Below are positions 24,196-34,239 of a stretch of DNA of 64,000 nucleotides, one piece after another. The stretch's first letter is position 1; every line of letters begins with the position of its first letter. The stretch lies in assembly GCA_963556145.1 (NCBI GenBank), contig OY744464.1, positions 6,547,508-6,611,507 of the forward strand. The letters run 5' to 3'. Under the pieces are notes generated by a model. That model was not told the DNA's origin, ran no database searches, and was given only the letters and a program-made list of their open reading frames with translations. The translations under genes and the position numbers were made by a program. The DNA is from Hygrocybe punicea. Taxonomy: Eukaryota > Basidiomycota > Agaricomycetes > Agaricales > Hygrophoraceae.

Positions 24196-25350
24196 ATGGC
24201 TGATCTCCAAGCACAACTTCAACAACTAATCCAACGCGTCAATACTCTCGACAATGACCTTGCAACCGCCAACGCTGAAATTGCTGCTCTTCATGCTGCT
24301 GCTGTTCCTCCTCCTCCTCCTCCTCCTCCTCCTCCTCCTCCTCCTCCTCCTCCTCCTCCTCCTCCTCCGCCTCTCGCTGCCCCTACTGTGAAAATCGCGA
24401 AACCAGATGACTTCGATGGTAAACCTGAAAATGTCAAAAAGTTCCTTCACCAATGCGGTGTCTTCCTTCATGCGCAAGCATACACAGACAAGCAAAAGGT
24501 TCTTTTGGGTTTATCATACATGAAGTCTGGTAGTGCTCTACCTTGGGCCGAAAACAAGGTTCAGAGTCTCGCTTTCGCCGCCTACACTTGGGCAAATTTC
24601 GAAGTGGATATTCGTTCTGCCTTTGGAGATGTCGATCGAGAAGCAACGGCTCACTTAAAGATAAAGGAAGTTAAACAAGGCAAGGCTACCGTTGATGAAT
24701 ATATTGTTCATTTTGAAGAATACGAGACGCTTACTGGCTTTAACGATCAAGCCCTCATTGGATGTTTTAAGGATGGATTAAATCAAGCGATCATTTCGAA
24801 AATATTCGCCCTCGCAAATATGCCTACCACCCTTCGAGAATGGGAACAATATGCTAGTCGATTCGATCGACAATATTGCGAATATCTCGCAACCATTTCT
24901 CCTTCCTCGAAGTCTACTGGTAAAAAGAAGGAAACTCCTAAAGCTTCCGCCTCTCCCTCTACTGCTTCGAAAACCCATAATCCCACCACTTCGTCTTCGA
25001 CTTCTACACGCATTAAATCGGAATCGGTTGACCCTGTTATTGCCGCACAAAGGAAAGCTGCGGGACAATGTATCGTTTGTGGCTCAAAAGAACATTGGGC
25101 TAACAATTGTCCTACTCGTGCATCTTCCTCCACCACCGCTTCATCGTCGCGCAACAACAACTGCTCCTCTCGTGGTCGAGGCAAACATCCTCACAATATT
25201 CGAGCAGTAACAAGGGATGGAGAACAAGGAACTTCAGGAACTTCTTCGGCAAAGGACAAGGACAATATTTTTGTCACATCGGGTGTGTCTAACATGAGCT
25301 CTGCAGAAAAGACGGCCCTCTCTAACAAACTTGTACATGAGGGATATTAG
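24196..25350 (+). CDS. gag: Gag of the gypsy element
   Basis: The first ATG downstream of the predicted transcript start is 24196, in good context; upstream codons in this frame contain no ATG. The protein has 384 residues. A short coiled-coil-like start (LQAQLQQLIQRVNTLDNDLA) is followed by about 20 prolines encoded by a CCT microsatellite (24307-24370), then a retrotransposon Gag core (KPDDFDGKPENVKKFLHQC; AYTWANFEVDIRSAFGD). A Ser/Thr-rich linker leads to a CCHC zinc knuckle CIVCGSKEHWANNC near residue 295. The frame ends at TAG 25348-25350 and pol continues one frame back, so gag and pol are separated either by a programmed shift or, more likely, by a single-base indel in an ancestral fused ORF. 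Confidence 0.85.
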   Translation: MADLQAQLQQLIQRVNTLDNDLATANAEIAALHAAAVPPPPPPPPPPPPPPPPPPPPPPLAAPTVKIAKPDDFDGKPENVKKFLHQCGVFLHAQAYTDKQKVLLGLSYMKSGSALPWAENKVQSLAFAAYTWANFEVDIRSAFGDVDREATAHLKIKEVKQGKATVDEYIVHFEEYETLTGFNDQALIGCFKDGLNQAIISKIFALANMPTTLREWEQYASRFDRQYCEYLATISPSSKSTGKKKETPKASASPSTASKTHNPTTSSSTSTRIKSESVDPVIAAQRKAAGQCIVCGSKEHWANNCPTRASSSTTASSSRNNNCSSRGRGKHPHNIRAVTRDGEQGTSGTSSAKDKDNIFVTSGVSNMSSAEKTALSNKLVHEGY

Positions 25351-27716
25351 ATATTTCAGATTTGGATTCTTCGACTACTCTGGATCTTTGTAAACATAAT
25401 GACAAACAATTCTATCATTGCCTTGGTTCTCTACGCTCTTCCAATGAAACATTAATCGTCAATCTATGGCTCGAAGCCACTGATACCAGAGAACGATTTC
25501 CTGTTCGCATTTTAATTGATACTGGCGCTTCTGGCTGTTTCATCAACCGCCATTTCGTGGAAAACAACTCCCTTTCCTTCTCGTATTTGGAAGAACCAAT
25601 ACCTGTACGTAATATCGATAGGACACCTAACCGAGATGGGCCTATTGATAAATCCTGCGATGTCATTCTTTACGCTGGAGTGGTCCCGAGGGACCTCTCG
25701 GGATCGGGGACGGAATCACACGGAAAGGTCAAGATGGATGGGATGGATAGGACAAGATCAACTGACTACCACATCGGGAACTGCTACTGACTAAGGAAGA
25801 GGTCACGTGATGTGCTAGGCACAACTACTACAACGCGCCACCGTCTTACCATGAATGCCTTATGCTTGAGATTTCCTCGCTAGGTGATTTCGACGTCATT
25901 CTCGGCTTTCCTTGGATTCGAAAACACAATCCATACACCGGTGTTATAGAGAAAACCCTTGAAATCTTTCAAACCAGAATTCCCTCGACATCCCTGACCG
26001 TGGATTCAATGTATGAAAACAGGATCGACTTGCAATCGGATTCTTATGAAGAATATATTGCTTCACTCGATCTCGCCTCCGATTTGAATTACTTTTCCTT
26101 TTCCCGAGATCAAATTCTACAAACCATTAACGGCATTTCCCTCGGAGATACCTCTCATCCTACTACTGTTGAAGAAGATATGAAGGCGTTTATACCGGAG
26201 AAGTATTGGAACTATTCAGATGTTTTTCTCAAACAACATTTCGACCAACTTCCTCCCCATTCCGAATTCGATCACGCCATCAACCTTAAAGATTCCTTCA
26301 AACCCCAACAGGGCAAGTTGTATTCGCTATCTCCTCGAGAGCAAGTCGAACTCGATAAATTCTTGGACGAAAATCTTTCGACAGGACGTATTCGCCCCTC
26401 GAAATCCCCCCAAGCCACCCCCTTTTTCTTTGTGAACAAAGGTGAAGAAATTAATGCTCTAGGTTCAGATCCTGGACTCCATCCCATTCAGGATTATCGA
26501 TATCTTAATGCCCACACCATTCGCGATCGTTATCCTCCCCCACTTCTTTCCGAAATCCTCCAACAACCAAAATTCCAAACAGTGAAACATTTTACCATTA
26601 TAGATATTCGCTGGGGATACAATAATATTCGGATTAAGGAAGAAGACGTATGGAAGGCTGCCTTTATCATGAATCGTGGACTCTTTGAACCTACCGTTAT
26701 GTTCTTTGGACTCTGCAATGCCCCCGCCACCTTTCAACGAATGATGAATATTCGCTTTCATGATGTTCTTACCTCTGGATGTGTATTCATTTACATGGAC
26801 GACATCATTATCCTCGGAGATACCCATGAAGAACTCGAAACGAATACTCACCACGTACTCGACATCATGCGCAAGAGTAATCTGTCTTGCAAACCCGTCA
26901 AATGTCAATTTGAAAAAGACTCCGTTAAATATCTTAGTCAAATTATTTCTCATGGCGAAGTCGCTATTAATCCTGCCAAGATACGTTCTATTTCTGATTG
27001 GCCCATTCCTAAACACATTCGAGATGTTCAATCATTCCTTGGCACCATGAACTTTTGGCGCAGATTCATCAAAGATTTCTCTTCTATCGCCCGACCTCTT
27101 CACAATCTTACAAGAAGAGATCATAAATTTGCTTGGACTTCTAACTGTCAATTCACATTCGATTCCCTTAAAAAATCCATTACTTCTGAACCCATCCTTA
27201 AAGCTCCCCGACTCGATCTTCCTTATATCCTTGAAACCGACTCCTCCGGCTTCGCAATTGGTGCTGTCCTTATGCAAAAACATGACGATAAGCTTCATCC
27301 TATTGGTTATTATTCCGCTTCATTATCTCCTGCAGAACGAAACTATTCGACTCCTGATCAAGAACTTCTGGCTATCGTTAAATCGCTATCACACTGGTGT
27401 CATCTACTCGAAGGAGCTAATCATACCATTGTCATTAGATCCGACAATCAAGCCCTCAAATACTTTATGACAAACCGCTCCCTCTCTCATCACCAAGCTA
27501 GATGGTCCAAATTTCTCAGTCGCTTCGATTTCTGTATAGAACATATCCCTGGAACACGTAACCGTGCTGATGGCTTATCTCGCCACCCCGATTATTTCCC
27601 TGAAGGTCCCGACAACTTGGATAGAGCTCTGCTTTCAGAATCTCACTTCATCAATGCGATCATTAATTTATCCTCTCCTAGATTCCTTAATCGACTTTGC
27701 TTCCCATCCCCATCAT
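25339..27716 (+). pseudogene. pol: Pol, first part: protease, reverse transcriptase, RNase H
   Basis: The protease carries the active-site motif LIDTGASGCFI (about 25510-25545). The solo LTR 25676-25832 interrupts it; the reading resumes in frame as APPSYHECLMLEISSLGDF once that insertion and its ACGC repeat are discounted. Reverse transcriptase follows (RIRPSKSPQATPFFFV, then FFGLCNAPATFQRMMN) with catalytic YMDD at about 26795-26806. RNase H follows (ETDSSGFAIGAVLMQKHD, then YSTPDQELLAIVKSL) and the connection ends near HIPGTRNRADGLSRHPDYF. Coding then runs into the TIR element at about 27712. This part from 25862 is otherwise free of stops. Confidence 0.88.
25676..25832 (-). mobile_element. 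Solo LTR of the short-LTR family inserted in the protease/RT linker
   Basis: A 157-bp insertion, TGTAGTAG..CTCCA on the minus strand, flanked by the 4-bp repeat ACGC (25672-25675 and 25833-25836). Discounting it and one ACGC restores an uninterrupted pol frame, which proves the boundaries. It is homologous to the LTR-like copy at 10764-10921 and shares the CACGTGACC core with the 148-bp LTRs at 17352 and 19951. Confidence 0.85.
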
Positions 27717-27886
27717 CAGGAAAAACACTTTGGCTCTCACAGTATCCTGGGAATGTTTCATTTTCCCAGGGTGTCACAGGAGTGTCTGAGAGTGTCTGAG
27801 AGTGCTGCAGACTACCTCAGAGTCCCATAGAGTCCCATAGAGTTTACATGTTAGAGAATACGTTCTGAACACTGTACCCACAGTAC

Positions 27887-29082
27887 TAGTGTTGCCGAAG
27901 TTCAATTTGGTCCGGTTCCGACCCTTTTTGGTGGAACCACGAACTGCACTTCGGGTCCGGTTTGGCGCAGGGCCAAACCCAGACCCAGACGGCATCGAAC
28001 CGTCTCTCCGCGTTCGGTCTGGGTTCAGGTCTGAACCCAGGACCGAGATGGGCTCACCCCCTCATAGCTCTGTTCTCCTCGCAAATGGCAGGCACGTATC
28101 AATTGATACGGCGCTGCACTTCGCGAGGTAGTTGGGCTGTGGGGGAGCCGTCCAGCGCTGCTGCTGCTGCCGTTGCCGTTGCCACTGTCGCCGTTGCTGC
28201 CGCTGCCGGTGCTGCCGGTGCTGCTGCCGCTGCCGTGGCCGTTGCTGCCATGGCCATTGCTGCTGCAACTGCTGCTGCTGCCGCTGCCGCCGTCGCTGCC
28301 ACTGCTGCTGCCGGCGCTGCTGCTGCTGCTGCTGCTGCTGGCGCTGCTGCTGCTGCTGCTGCTGCCGCCACTGCCGCTGCTGCTGCTGGCGCTGCTGCTG
28401 GCCGTTGCCGTTGCCGTTGCTGCCGCTGGTGGTGGTGGTGGTGGTGGTGATGTTGCAGCTGTCCACGGCATGGGTGGTGTTGCTGCCACGGCTGCTGCCG
28501 GCGTTGCTGCTGCTGCTGCTGCTGCCGGCGCTGCTGCTGGCCATTGCCGTTGCCATTGCTGCCGCTGGTGGTGGTGGTGGTGGTGGTGGTGATGTTGCAG
28601 CTGTCCACGGCGTGGGTGGTGTTGCTGCCACGGCTGCTGCTGGCATTGCTGCTGCTGCCGGTGTTGCTGCTGTTGCCAGTGTTGCTGCTGTTGCCGGTGT
28701 TGCTGCTGTTGCCGGTGTGCTATTTCCGGCGCTGCTGCTGCTGGCGCTGCTGCTGGCCCATGTCCGTTGGCATTGGGTTGGTGTTGGATTGCATTGGCGT
28801 TGGCGTGGGCTCGCGATGTGGTCGCGGTTGAGTTTCCTGTAACAGATAGTAAAGTTAAGATAAATGATGAGACTTACCACAGTGTGTCCATGAACGCGAC
28901 ATGATGTCGCGTTCATTGGCCTTGCGTTGTTGTTGTTGGTGAAGAAACCTCGAAGTCATGTAATGATCACATGATACGCGATTTCAGACATGAAAATATA
29001 TATTTTAGTATCTACATAGCTAAATAGAGATTGTGGTTGGCAGTTTGAACTGGGGTTGGATCAGTTCCATTTGGCATTACTA
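27887..29082. mobile_element. hAT-like element with GCT-repeat interior, nested
   Basis: The ends TAGTGTTGCCGAAGTTCA and the reverse complement of TAGTAATGCCAAATGGAACT match, with divergence, the TIRs of the hAT element at 11018-12342. The subterminal zone is dense in GGTTC/GAACC. The 8-base flanks differ (CACAGTAC, ACCTGGGG), so the class rests on TIR similarity. No transposase. Confidence 0.55.
28140..28740. repeat. GCT/GCC microsatellite with tandem 139-bp units
   Basis: Imperfect GCT, GCC and GTT triplets throughout. A larger unit containing a GGTGGTGGT run, then GATGTTGCAGCTGTCCACGG, occurs at about 28430 and again at about 28570. Long open frames in five of the six readings (poly-Ala, poly-Leu, poly-Gln/Ser, Cys/Arg) are consequences of the triplets, not genes. 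Confidence 0.8.
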
Positions 29083-29725
29083 ACCTGGGGACTCTGACCC
29101 TTTGAAAACTGTTTCCTAAAAAGTTGTCAATTTTATGGCAATAAAATGATTGCCTTTTTTGGACACCTGACCGCTACATTGGCAATGTTTGGCATGCATT
29201 TCTATCAAACACAGACAAATGGTCCGTGCACATCTTCAAACACTATATAACTCACATGCTTTGCGTATTCTCTGGCTCACTTAACTTAATGGTACTTCTT
29301 AAGTCAACCAGCTTTATTGTCGTTACTTAATTAGTAATAATTTTAGAATGAAATATGATTTAATCATTGATAGTTAATACTGATTGTAGATCAAATATTT
29401 ATTCAAACAAATGATAATTTCATATTTCAAATATTTCTCTTATGGGCAAGTTGACCAACAACTCTTCATAATAACTCCATGAATTGTGAATTTGACTCGG
29501 AGTAAATCAGAGTAAATAAAAGCAGAAAAACCAGGCTTTCAGAGCACTCTGTACTGCTCAAACGCAGCTCTAAAGTGCTCTAAAGTGCTCTCAGAGCAGA
29601 GAGCCTCAAGCAGGTTGCTCTCAGAGCCACTCAGAGTGCTCTGGCAGCTTTGGTGCTTTCCTCACTCTGAGCAGCTCTGAGACTCTCTCAGAGTGCCTCA
29701 GAGCATTAGTGTTTTTCCTGATGAT

Positions 29726-31122
29726 TGCCACCTTACATCTCTTCTAAAATCTCCAATTCCTCTTCCCGATGGTCCCTCATAGATGGATTGGTCCGCAATG
29801 CTAGAGAACGCATAGTTGTGCCCGAGGTTGTTTCTCTGCGCACTGAGATTATTCATTCGACTCATTCACCATCTCATGCTGGGCATCCTGGAATAGATAA
29901 GACATGCAACCTTATCTCTCGCGATTATGTCTGGGAATCACTTCATCGAGATGTTTCTAATTTTATTGTCTTCTGTCCTGATTGTCAACGTACTAAGATA
30001 CTACGTTCACGCCCTACAGGACTCTTACACCCTCTCCCTCCTGCTTCCACAGCATGGGAAGAAACCACTGCGGACTTTATAATGCAGTTACCACTCTCCT
30101 TTGGATTCGATGCAATCTTTGTCGTTGTCAATCGCTGTACAAAACGTGCTCATTTCATTCCTACAACTTCGGCGCTCTCCGCTGAAGGTGCTGCACGACT
30201 CTTTCGAGATCACATCTGGAAATCGCACGGATGGCCTAAAAAGATCATTTCTGATCGTGGAATGCAATTCGCAGCAAAATTCACTGCTGAACTCAACAAA
30301 CTTCTTGGAATTGATACAGCTTTATCTACTGCCTATCATCCTCAAACCGATGGACAAACGGAACACACTAATCAGGAACTGGAACAGTACCTCCGGCTCT
30401 ACACCAACTTTATGCAATCCGATTGGTCCGAATGGTTATCACAGGCTGAGTTCTCTTATAACAACCGCTTGCATTCTTCCACCAGCTTCTCCCCTTTCTA
30501 TTTAGAATATGGCCGCCATCCCTGAACTCCCCTATCTGTTGACAAACTGGAATCCAACAATCCCCCCGCTAACGATTTTCTCATGACTCTACACGATGCG
30601 CAATATGCCGCAAGTCTCTCTTTACAACGAACCGCTGATGACATGAAACACTTCGCTGATAGAAAACATAAACATATCACCTTCGATATTGAACAACTTG
30701 TTTGGTTGGACATACAAAACCTCAACACTGGACGACCGACAAAAAAGCTAGATGTTCGACGCACTGGACCCTTCCCCATCATCAATCACATTTCCTCTGT
30801 GGCCTACAAACTCCAACTTCCACGTTCTTGGAAATTTCACCCCATCTTTCACGTTTCCCTACTGCAACCAGCTATTGTTAACGAACAGTTACATCCTCCT
30901 GTGACAGATGACAACTTGCGTCCTTCTCCTGATATCATTGATGAACACAAGGAATACGAAGTTGAGACTGTCATCAATCATCGTTATCGCCGCCGCAAGA
31001 AGGAATACCTCGTGAAATGGAAAGGCTACTCCGCTGATGAAAATACTTGGGCACCTCTTTCCAATTTGCGTCATGCACGTGATGCAACTCTAGAATACGA
31101 AGATCGAAAAAACACCACGTGA
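29726..31122 (+). pseudogene. pol: Pol, second part: integrase and chromodomain
   Basis: An HHCC zinc region (HSPSHAGHPGIDKT, then FCPDCQRTK; 29.86-30.0 kb) is followed by the integrase core with D (TADFIMQLP), D (IISDRGMQF) and E (YHPQTDGQTEHTNQELEQ). A TGA at 30523-30525 replaces what was probably a CGA arginine codon (GRHP-stop-TPLS), and the same frame continues. The continuation holds the GPY-like segment RTGPFPIINHISSVAYKLQL and a C-terminal chromodomain (YEVETVINHRYRRRKKEYLV, then KWKGYSADENTWAP; 30.96-31.05 kb), which in this group guides integration to chromatin. A frameshift lies near 29780, where DGPS changes to WSLIDG. Confidence 0.88.
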
Positions 31123-31234
31123 TGTCATTACCAATTTCCTATATAAACTCTGACATCTTTTTCTGTCTTCTTCGCTCTTTTGCCTTCTGCCCATCATTTC
31201 GATCTGTGCATACAACATCGTTCCTCACTTTCGT

Positions 31235-32035
31235 CTCCTTAACTTGGGCTTACCCCTTCGCCATTCTCAGCGTATCCTTGCCAAATATCGTCGCTTCCAG
31301 TTCTCTATTCACCTTGACTGTCTCGACGACAATCCTCGTCCCACCCCTCCTCGGCTGGTTATTCCACGGTATATGTACCGTACCACTAATCATGAATACG
31401 ATTGGCCACCCGAACATCTTTGGCAAGATCCTTCTGCTTGGCCCACCCGTCCACCTCTTTTCTTTGTGTTCGCCCAGTGGGATTCGCTTGTTTTCCTTCG
31501 AATCTTCCATTCAGCTGCCCCTGGTGCCGCACATCTCCAATATGTCCAACATTTGCCCCAACGCGTCTTTTTCCTTCCTTGGAGCTATCGTAAAGTCGTT
31601 TATATCATCAATCTCTTGGCCTCTTTCCAGTCCACTCTCGACCTTCATTTCCCTCACCACCATATCAAAGTCACCCTCCCCGGCGAATTCTGGCACTGTA
31701 ATTTCACCCGTCCCCTCGGCTTCGCAGACTATGAAGTCTTATACCGATGTGTCCAGGCCTGCGATGGAAATTTCCTCCTCACGCCTCCTGCCACTCTGTA
31801 TCAACGATGGACGCGTAACCGAGGAGCTAGATATGTTAGAAGATATGGAGATCGCCAACAGAGACGAATTCTCATACACATTGCTTTAAACGCTTCTGAC
31901 GCGATGACAGTGACCGACTACGCCGTTATGCATTGGAACTATCGACCTTTGATCGGATTTTCGAACTTCATCGCAAGGATAGGCTCCCTTCCTTCCTCCT
32001 CCACGACTGTGAGCAGTTTCTCGGTTGGACATTGA
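31235..32035 (+). CDS. Extra ORF between pol and the 3' LTR, unknown
   Basis: An open frame of about 264 codons with no ATG at its 5' end; the first in-frame ATG is at about 31373 (MYRTTNHEYDWPPEHLWQD). The composition is protein-like and rich in aromatic residues and proline (AWPTRPPLFFVFAQWDSLVF; TLPGEFWHCNFTRPLGFADY). There is no clear signal peptide or membrane anchor. It sits where retroviruses carry env and some retrotransposons carry an extra gene, but nothing shows an envelope function. The last 40 residues may be out of frame. Not recognised. Confidence 0.45.
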   Translation, partial: LLNLGLPLRHSQRILAKYRRFQFSIHLDCLDDNPRPTPPRLVIPRYMYRTTNHEYDWPPEHLWQDPSAWPTRPPLFFVFAQWDSLVFLRIFHSAAPGAAHLQYVQHLPQRVFFLPWSYRKVVYIINLLASFQSTLDLHFPHHHIKVTLPGEFWHCNFTRPLGFADYEVLYRCVQACDGNFLLTPPATLYQRWTRNRGARYVRRYGDRQQRRILIHIALNASDAMTVTDYAVMHWNYRPLIGFSNFIARIGSLPSSSTTVSSFSVGH

Positions 32036-32074
32036 AGAGTAATATGTGGACATATGTTTCTCCGGCTGGTAGAG

Positions 32075-32472
32075 TGTTATGATTTCTTAGCTAAACGTGC
32101 TTACTTTTTCTTTTTCCTTCTCTCTCTCCTCTTCCGCTATCGTTAGTCATTCCTTTCATGTATGCGCTGCCATTTCCTTCCGCTTAGTCGTATGATACGA
32201 CACATGCTATATGTTATCTCCTTTCATTCATGTTTCATCCCTTATTACCATATGCTACGGCGCATAGCCCTTATCCTTTTCCTTATAACATAGCCAATCT
32301 CTTAGACTATATAAGTAGTCTACTTTCAGCTTGTACTGTAGACTTTAAATTTCGTATCACTGGCTACTCAATCGCTTCCTCTTATTCTAAGATTGACTGC
32401 TTTCAGAACCTAAGCCCTTTTCTCTAAACCGTCTTGTGAAGTAAAACCTTCAGCTTATTCTGTTGCATTATA
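32075..32472 (+). repeat. 3' LTR of the gypsy element
   Basis: A 398-bp partner of 23577-23972. Its last bases are TA instead of CA. It is followed by the target duplication CAAGC. Confidence 0.92.
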
Positions 32473-33830
32473 CAAGCTCACTAAAAACGGCTGTAAAAAT
32501 TGTAAATATTTGAATATATTTTCTATATGTACTATTTTCTATATAAATACGATATTTAGATACTAATATTTTCTATAATATTTTTACAAGTAAGATGACA
32601 ATATAAATAGTTACTTTACTTGCAAGGTTATTGTTTCTGGGAAAGAAAAATATTAGAGTTGGATATCGTAAATCGATGTAAACATTATTGTTAGGATATT
32701 CAAGCTTATTTGTGGCCTTTTAAAAATAAGCATAAAATAAATATTTTCTATATATATCAATGCTTATAAGACTCGACGAAGCTTTAAAGAACATATTATA
32801 AAATGTATTTTATATTGAAGAACAAATTTCTTTTCAACGATTCTTATTCATGTATAGACACTACTTCCAAATGCTAAAAACCAGAATAAGTTATTTTATG
32901 TCTTTCAGCTCCTTATTTTGATCTATTAATTCTTTATCTTCGTATTATTTTCTACTAATCTTGTATCTTTTATGTCTAACTCTATATAGTAAGACTACAA
33001 AAATTATCTATCATAACAAATAGATATCATTATGTTCTGAGCTAAATTCCTAGACAGAGTCACATAAAGCTCAAAGAGATTTAAGATACCTAGTATTGAG
33101 AAATATCTAATGTCTAAAATCATAGAAGGTGTGATTTGATCCTATATTTAGTAATCCGTAAAAGTGTAACTTGTCGTTATGAGATATTGTAAGTAAAAGA
33201 CTATTTATGTTAAATTGCTAAAGTTATTATTCATTTTGATATGCATTTAATAAGTTGGTAGCTCTATTGGTATTTTTTAAAACTTAAATAACTTATACTT
33301 ATCTGATCTAGTCTTACCAAAATACAGAGAAAGATATGCTTTAAATGTACTATAAAACTTATCCTTATGGATGATATTTTAGGATGTCATTTGATATTAA
33401 TAATTTTATTAGGTGTTTCATTGATATTAATAACTTTAATAAAGATAATATTTAATTATCTTTTATTAAATTTATAAATATTTGTAAAAAAGAAAATAGA
33501 GTAATCATTATAAATTTTATTATAAATAATTAAAATTGAACTAAGAATTTTTTCTTGATAAAAAGAATATGATATGTAATATAACTATAGTAATTAACCT
33601 TAATGCAAGACAATATATGAAGTTCTTTTAAAGTTTTTCTTAATTTTGATATTAATGGATCTATTTTAATTGATTTGACTACGTTATTAATTAAGTTTTA
33701 AAAAATATTTTAAATATTTCAATAAATTTAAATCTATTATCTGGTAAATTATTTAAATGACATAGATTGATATATAAATAAATGTTATTTAAAATTTTGA
33801 CTTTATATCTATATATTATGAGAGTGTCTA

Positions 33831-34239
33831 TTTGGCTCTATAGGAAGCTGCTTAGTTATCTGATATAGTTAAAGCTGATTAGCCTAATCAAGATAAATAA
33901 ATTATTGGTTTTGAAATACCATTGGTAAAAATATCGTAAAATTAGATTTGAGTAATTTATAAATATATATTACTGAGAATCAATAATTATTATCTTTTAT
34001 ATAGTACAACCTTATGTATAGATAAAAAGTTAATTTATTTTTTACCAACTACTTTACCAAATCTTATCATTATTTATTTTAAAGATCTGACATTATTGTA
34101 TGTTTTATTACTTAATTCTCTTAAATTTGCTCTCAAGTAATAAACAAGTAAAATTTGATTTATTTTAATCAAGCCAGCTAGTTATAACTATATAAGAGAA
34201 AGAGTATCAGATAATTAAGCAACTCTTCGGAGAGCCAAA
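33831..34239. mobile_element. MITE with TTTGGCTCT ends
   Basis: 409 bp with inverted ends TTTGGCTCTATAGGAAG and TTTGGCTCTCCGAAGAG, continuing as matched GCTTAGTTATCTGATA and GCTTAATTATCTGATA. It is flanked by TA (33829-33830, 34240-34241). No coding sequence. Class unassigned beyond the TA target. Confidence 0.7.

Larger units (their letters stand above)
27712..29725. mobile_element. TIR element inserted in gypsy pol
   Basis: A perfect 18-bp inverted repeat (ATCATCAGGAAAAACACT at 27712-27729 and its complement at 29708-29725) bounds sequence foreign to pol. The transposon proper may start at CAGGAAAAAC. Subterminal regions are crowded with CTCAGAG/CTCTGAG motifs on both sides (27775-27840, 29540-29705), a hAT-like feature. 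No target duplication was found. It holds a second nested element at 27887-29082 and no transposase. Confidence 0.65.
23577..32472 (+). mobile_element. Full-length chromovirus-type Ty3/gypsy LTR retrotransposon
   Basis: LTRs 23577-23972 and 32075-32472 are highly similar, starting TGTTATGATT. The 5' copy ends ATTACA and the 3' copy ATTATA, with the TSD CAAGC on both sides (23572-23576, 32473-32477). The order is gag, protease, reverse transcriptase, RNase H, integrase, chromodomain, then an extra ORF. Two insertions interrupt pol (25676-25832 and about 27712-29725), and there are also a gag/pol frame break, a frameshift near 29780 and an in-frame TGA at 30523. It is thus currently non-autonomous. 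The chromodomain and apparent self-priming site place it near the Tf1/sushi group. Confidence 0.92.
22810..32493. mobile_element. Palindromic MITE (CAGCC family) split by the gypsy element
   Basis: The left end CAGTCGTTTGTAGTGAGC starts at 22810. The right end, continuing after the gypsy element, runs TCACTAAAAACGGCTG to 32493. Both ends are flanked by TA (22808-22809, 32494-32495). Without the gypsy element and one copy of its 5-bp duplication the MITE is 783 bp, with arms pairing around 23190. It shares long internal blocks with the copies at 3890 and 50258. Confidence 0.8.

Noticed and set aside
10764..25832. The ~150-bp repeats at 10764, 17352, 19951 and 25676 as SINEs
   Set aside because: They lack A-rich tails and clear pol III boxes, have TG..CA-type ends, flank a Gag ORF in one case and have a 4-bp duplication; LTRs fit better.
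28025..28916. Long overlapping ORFs in several frames (poly-Ala, poly-Leu, Gln/Ser-rich)
   Set aside because: They are produced by GCT/GCC triplet repeats that contain no stops in most frames; no real domain and they sit inside a nested transposon.
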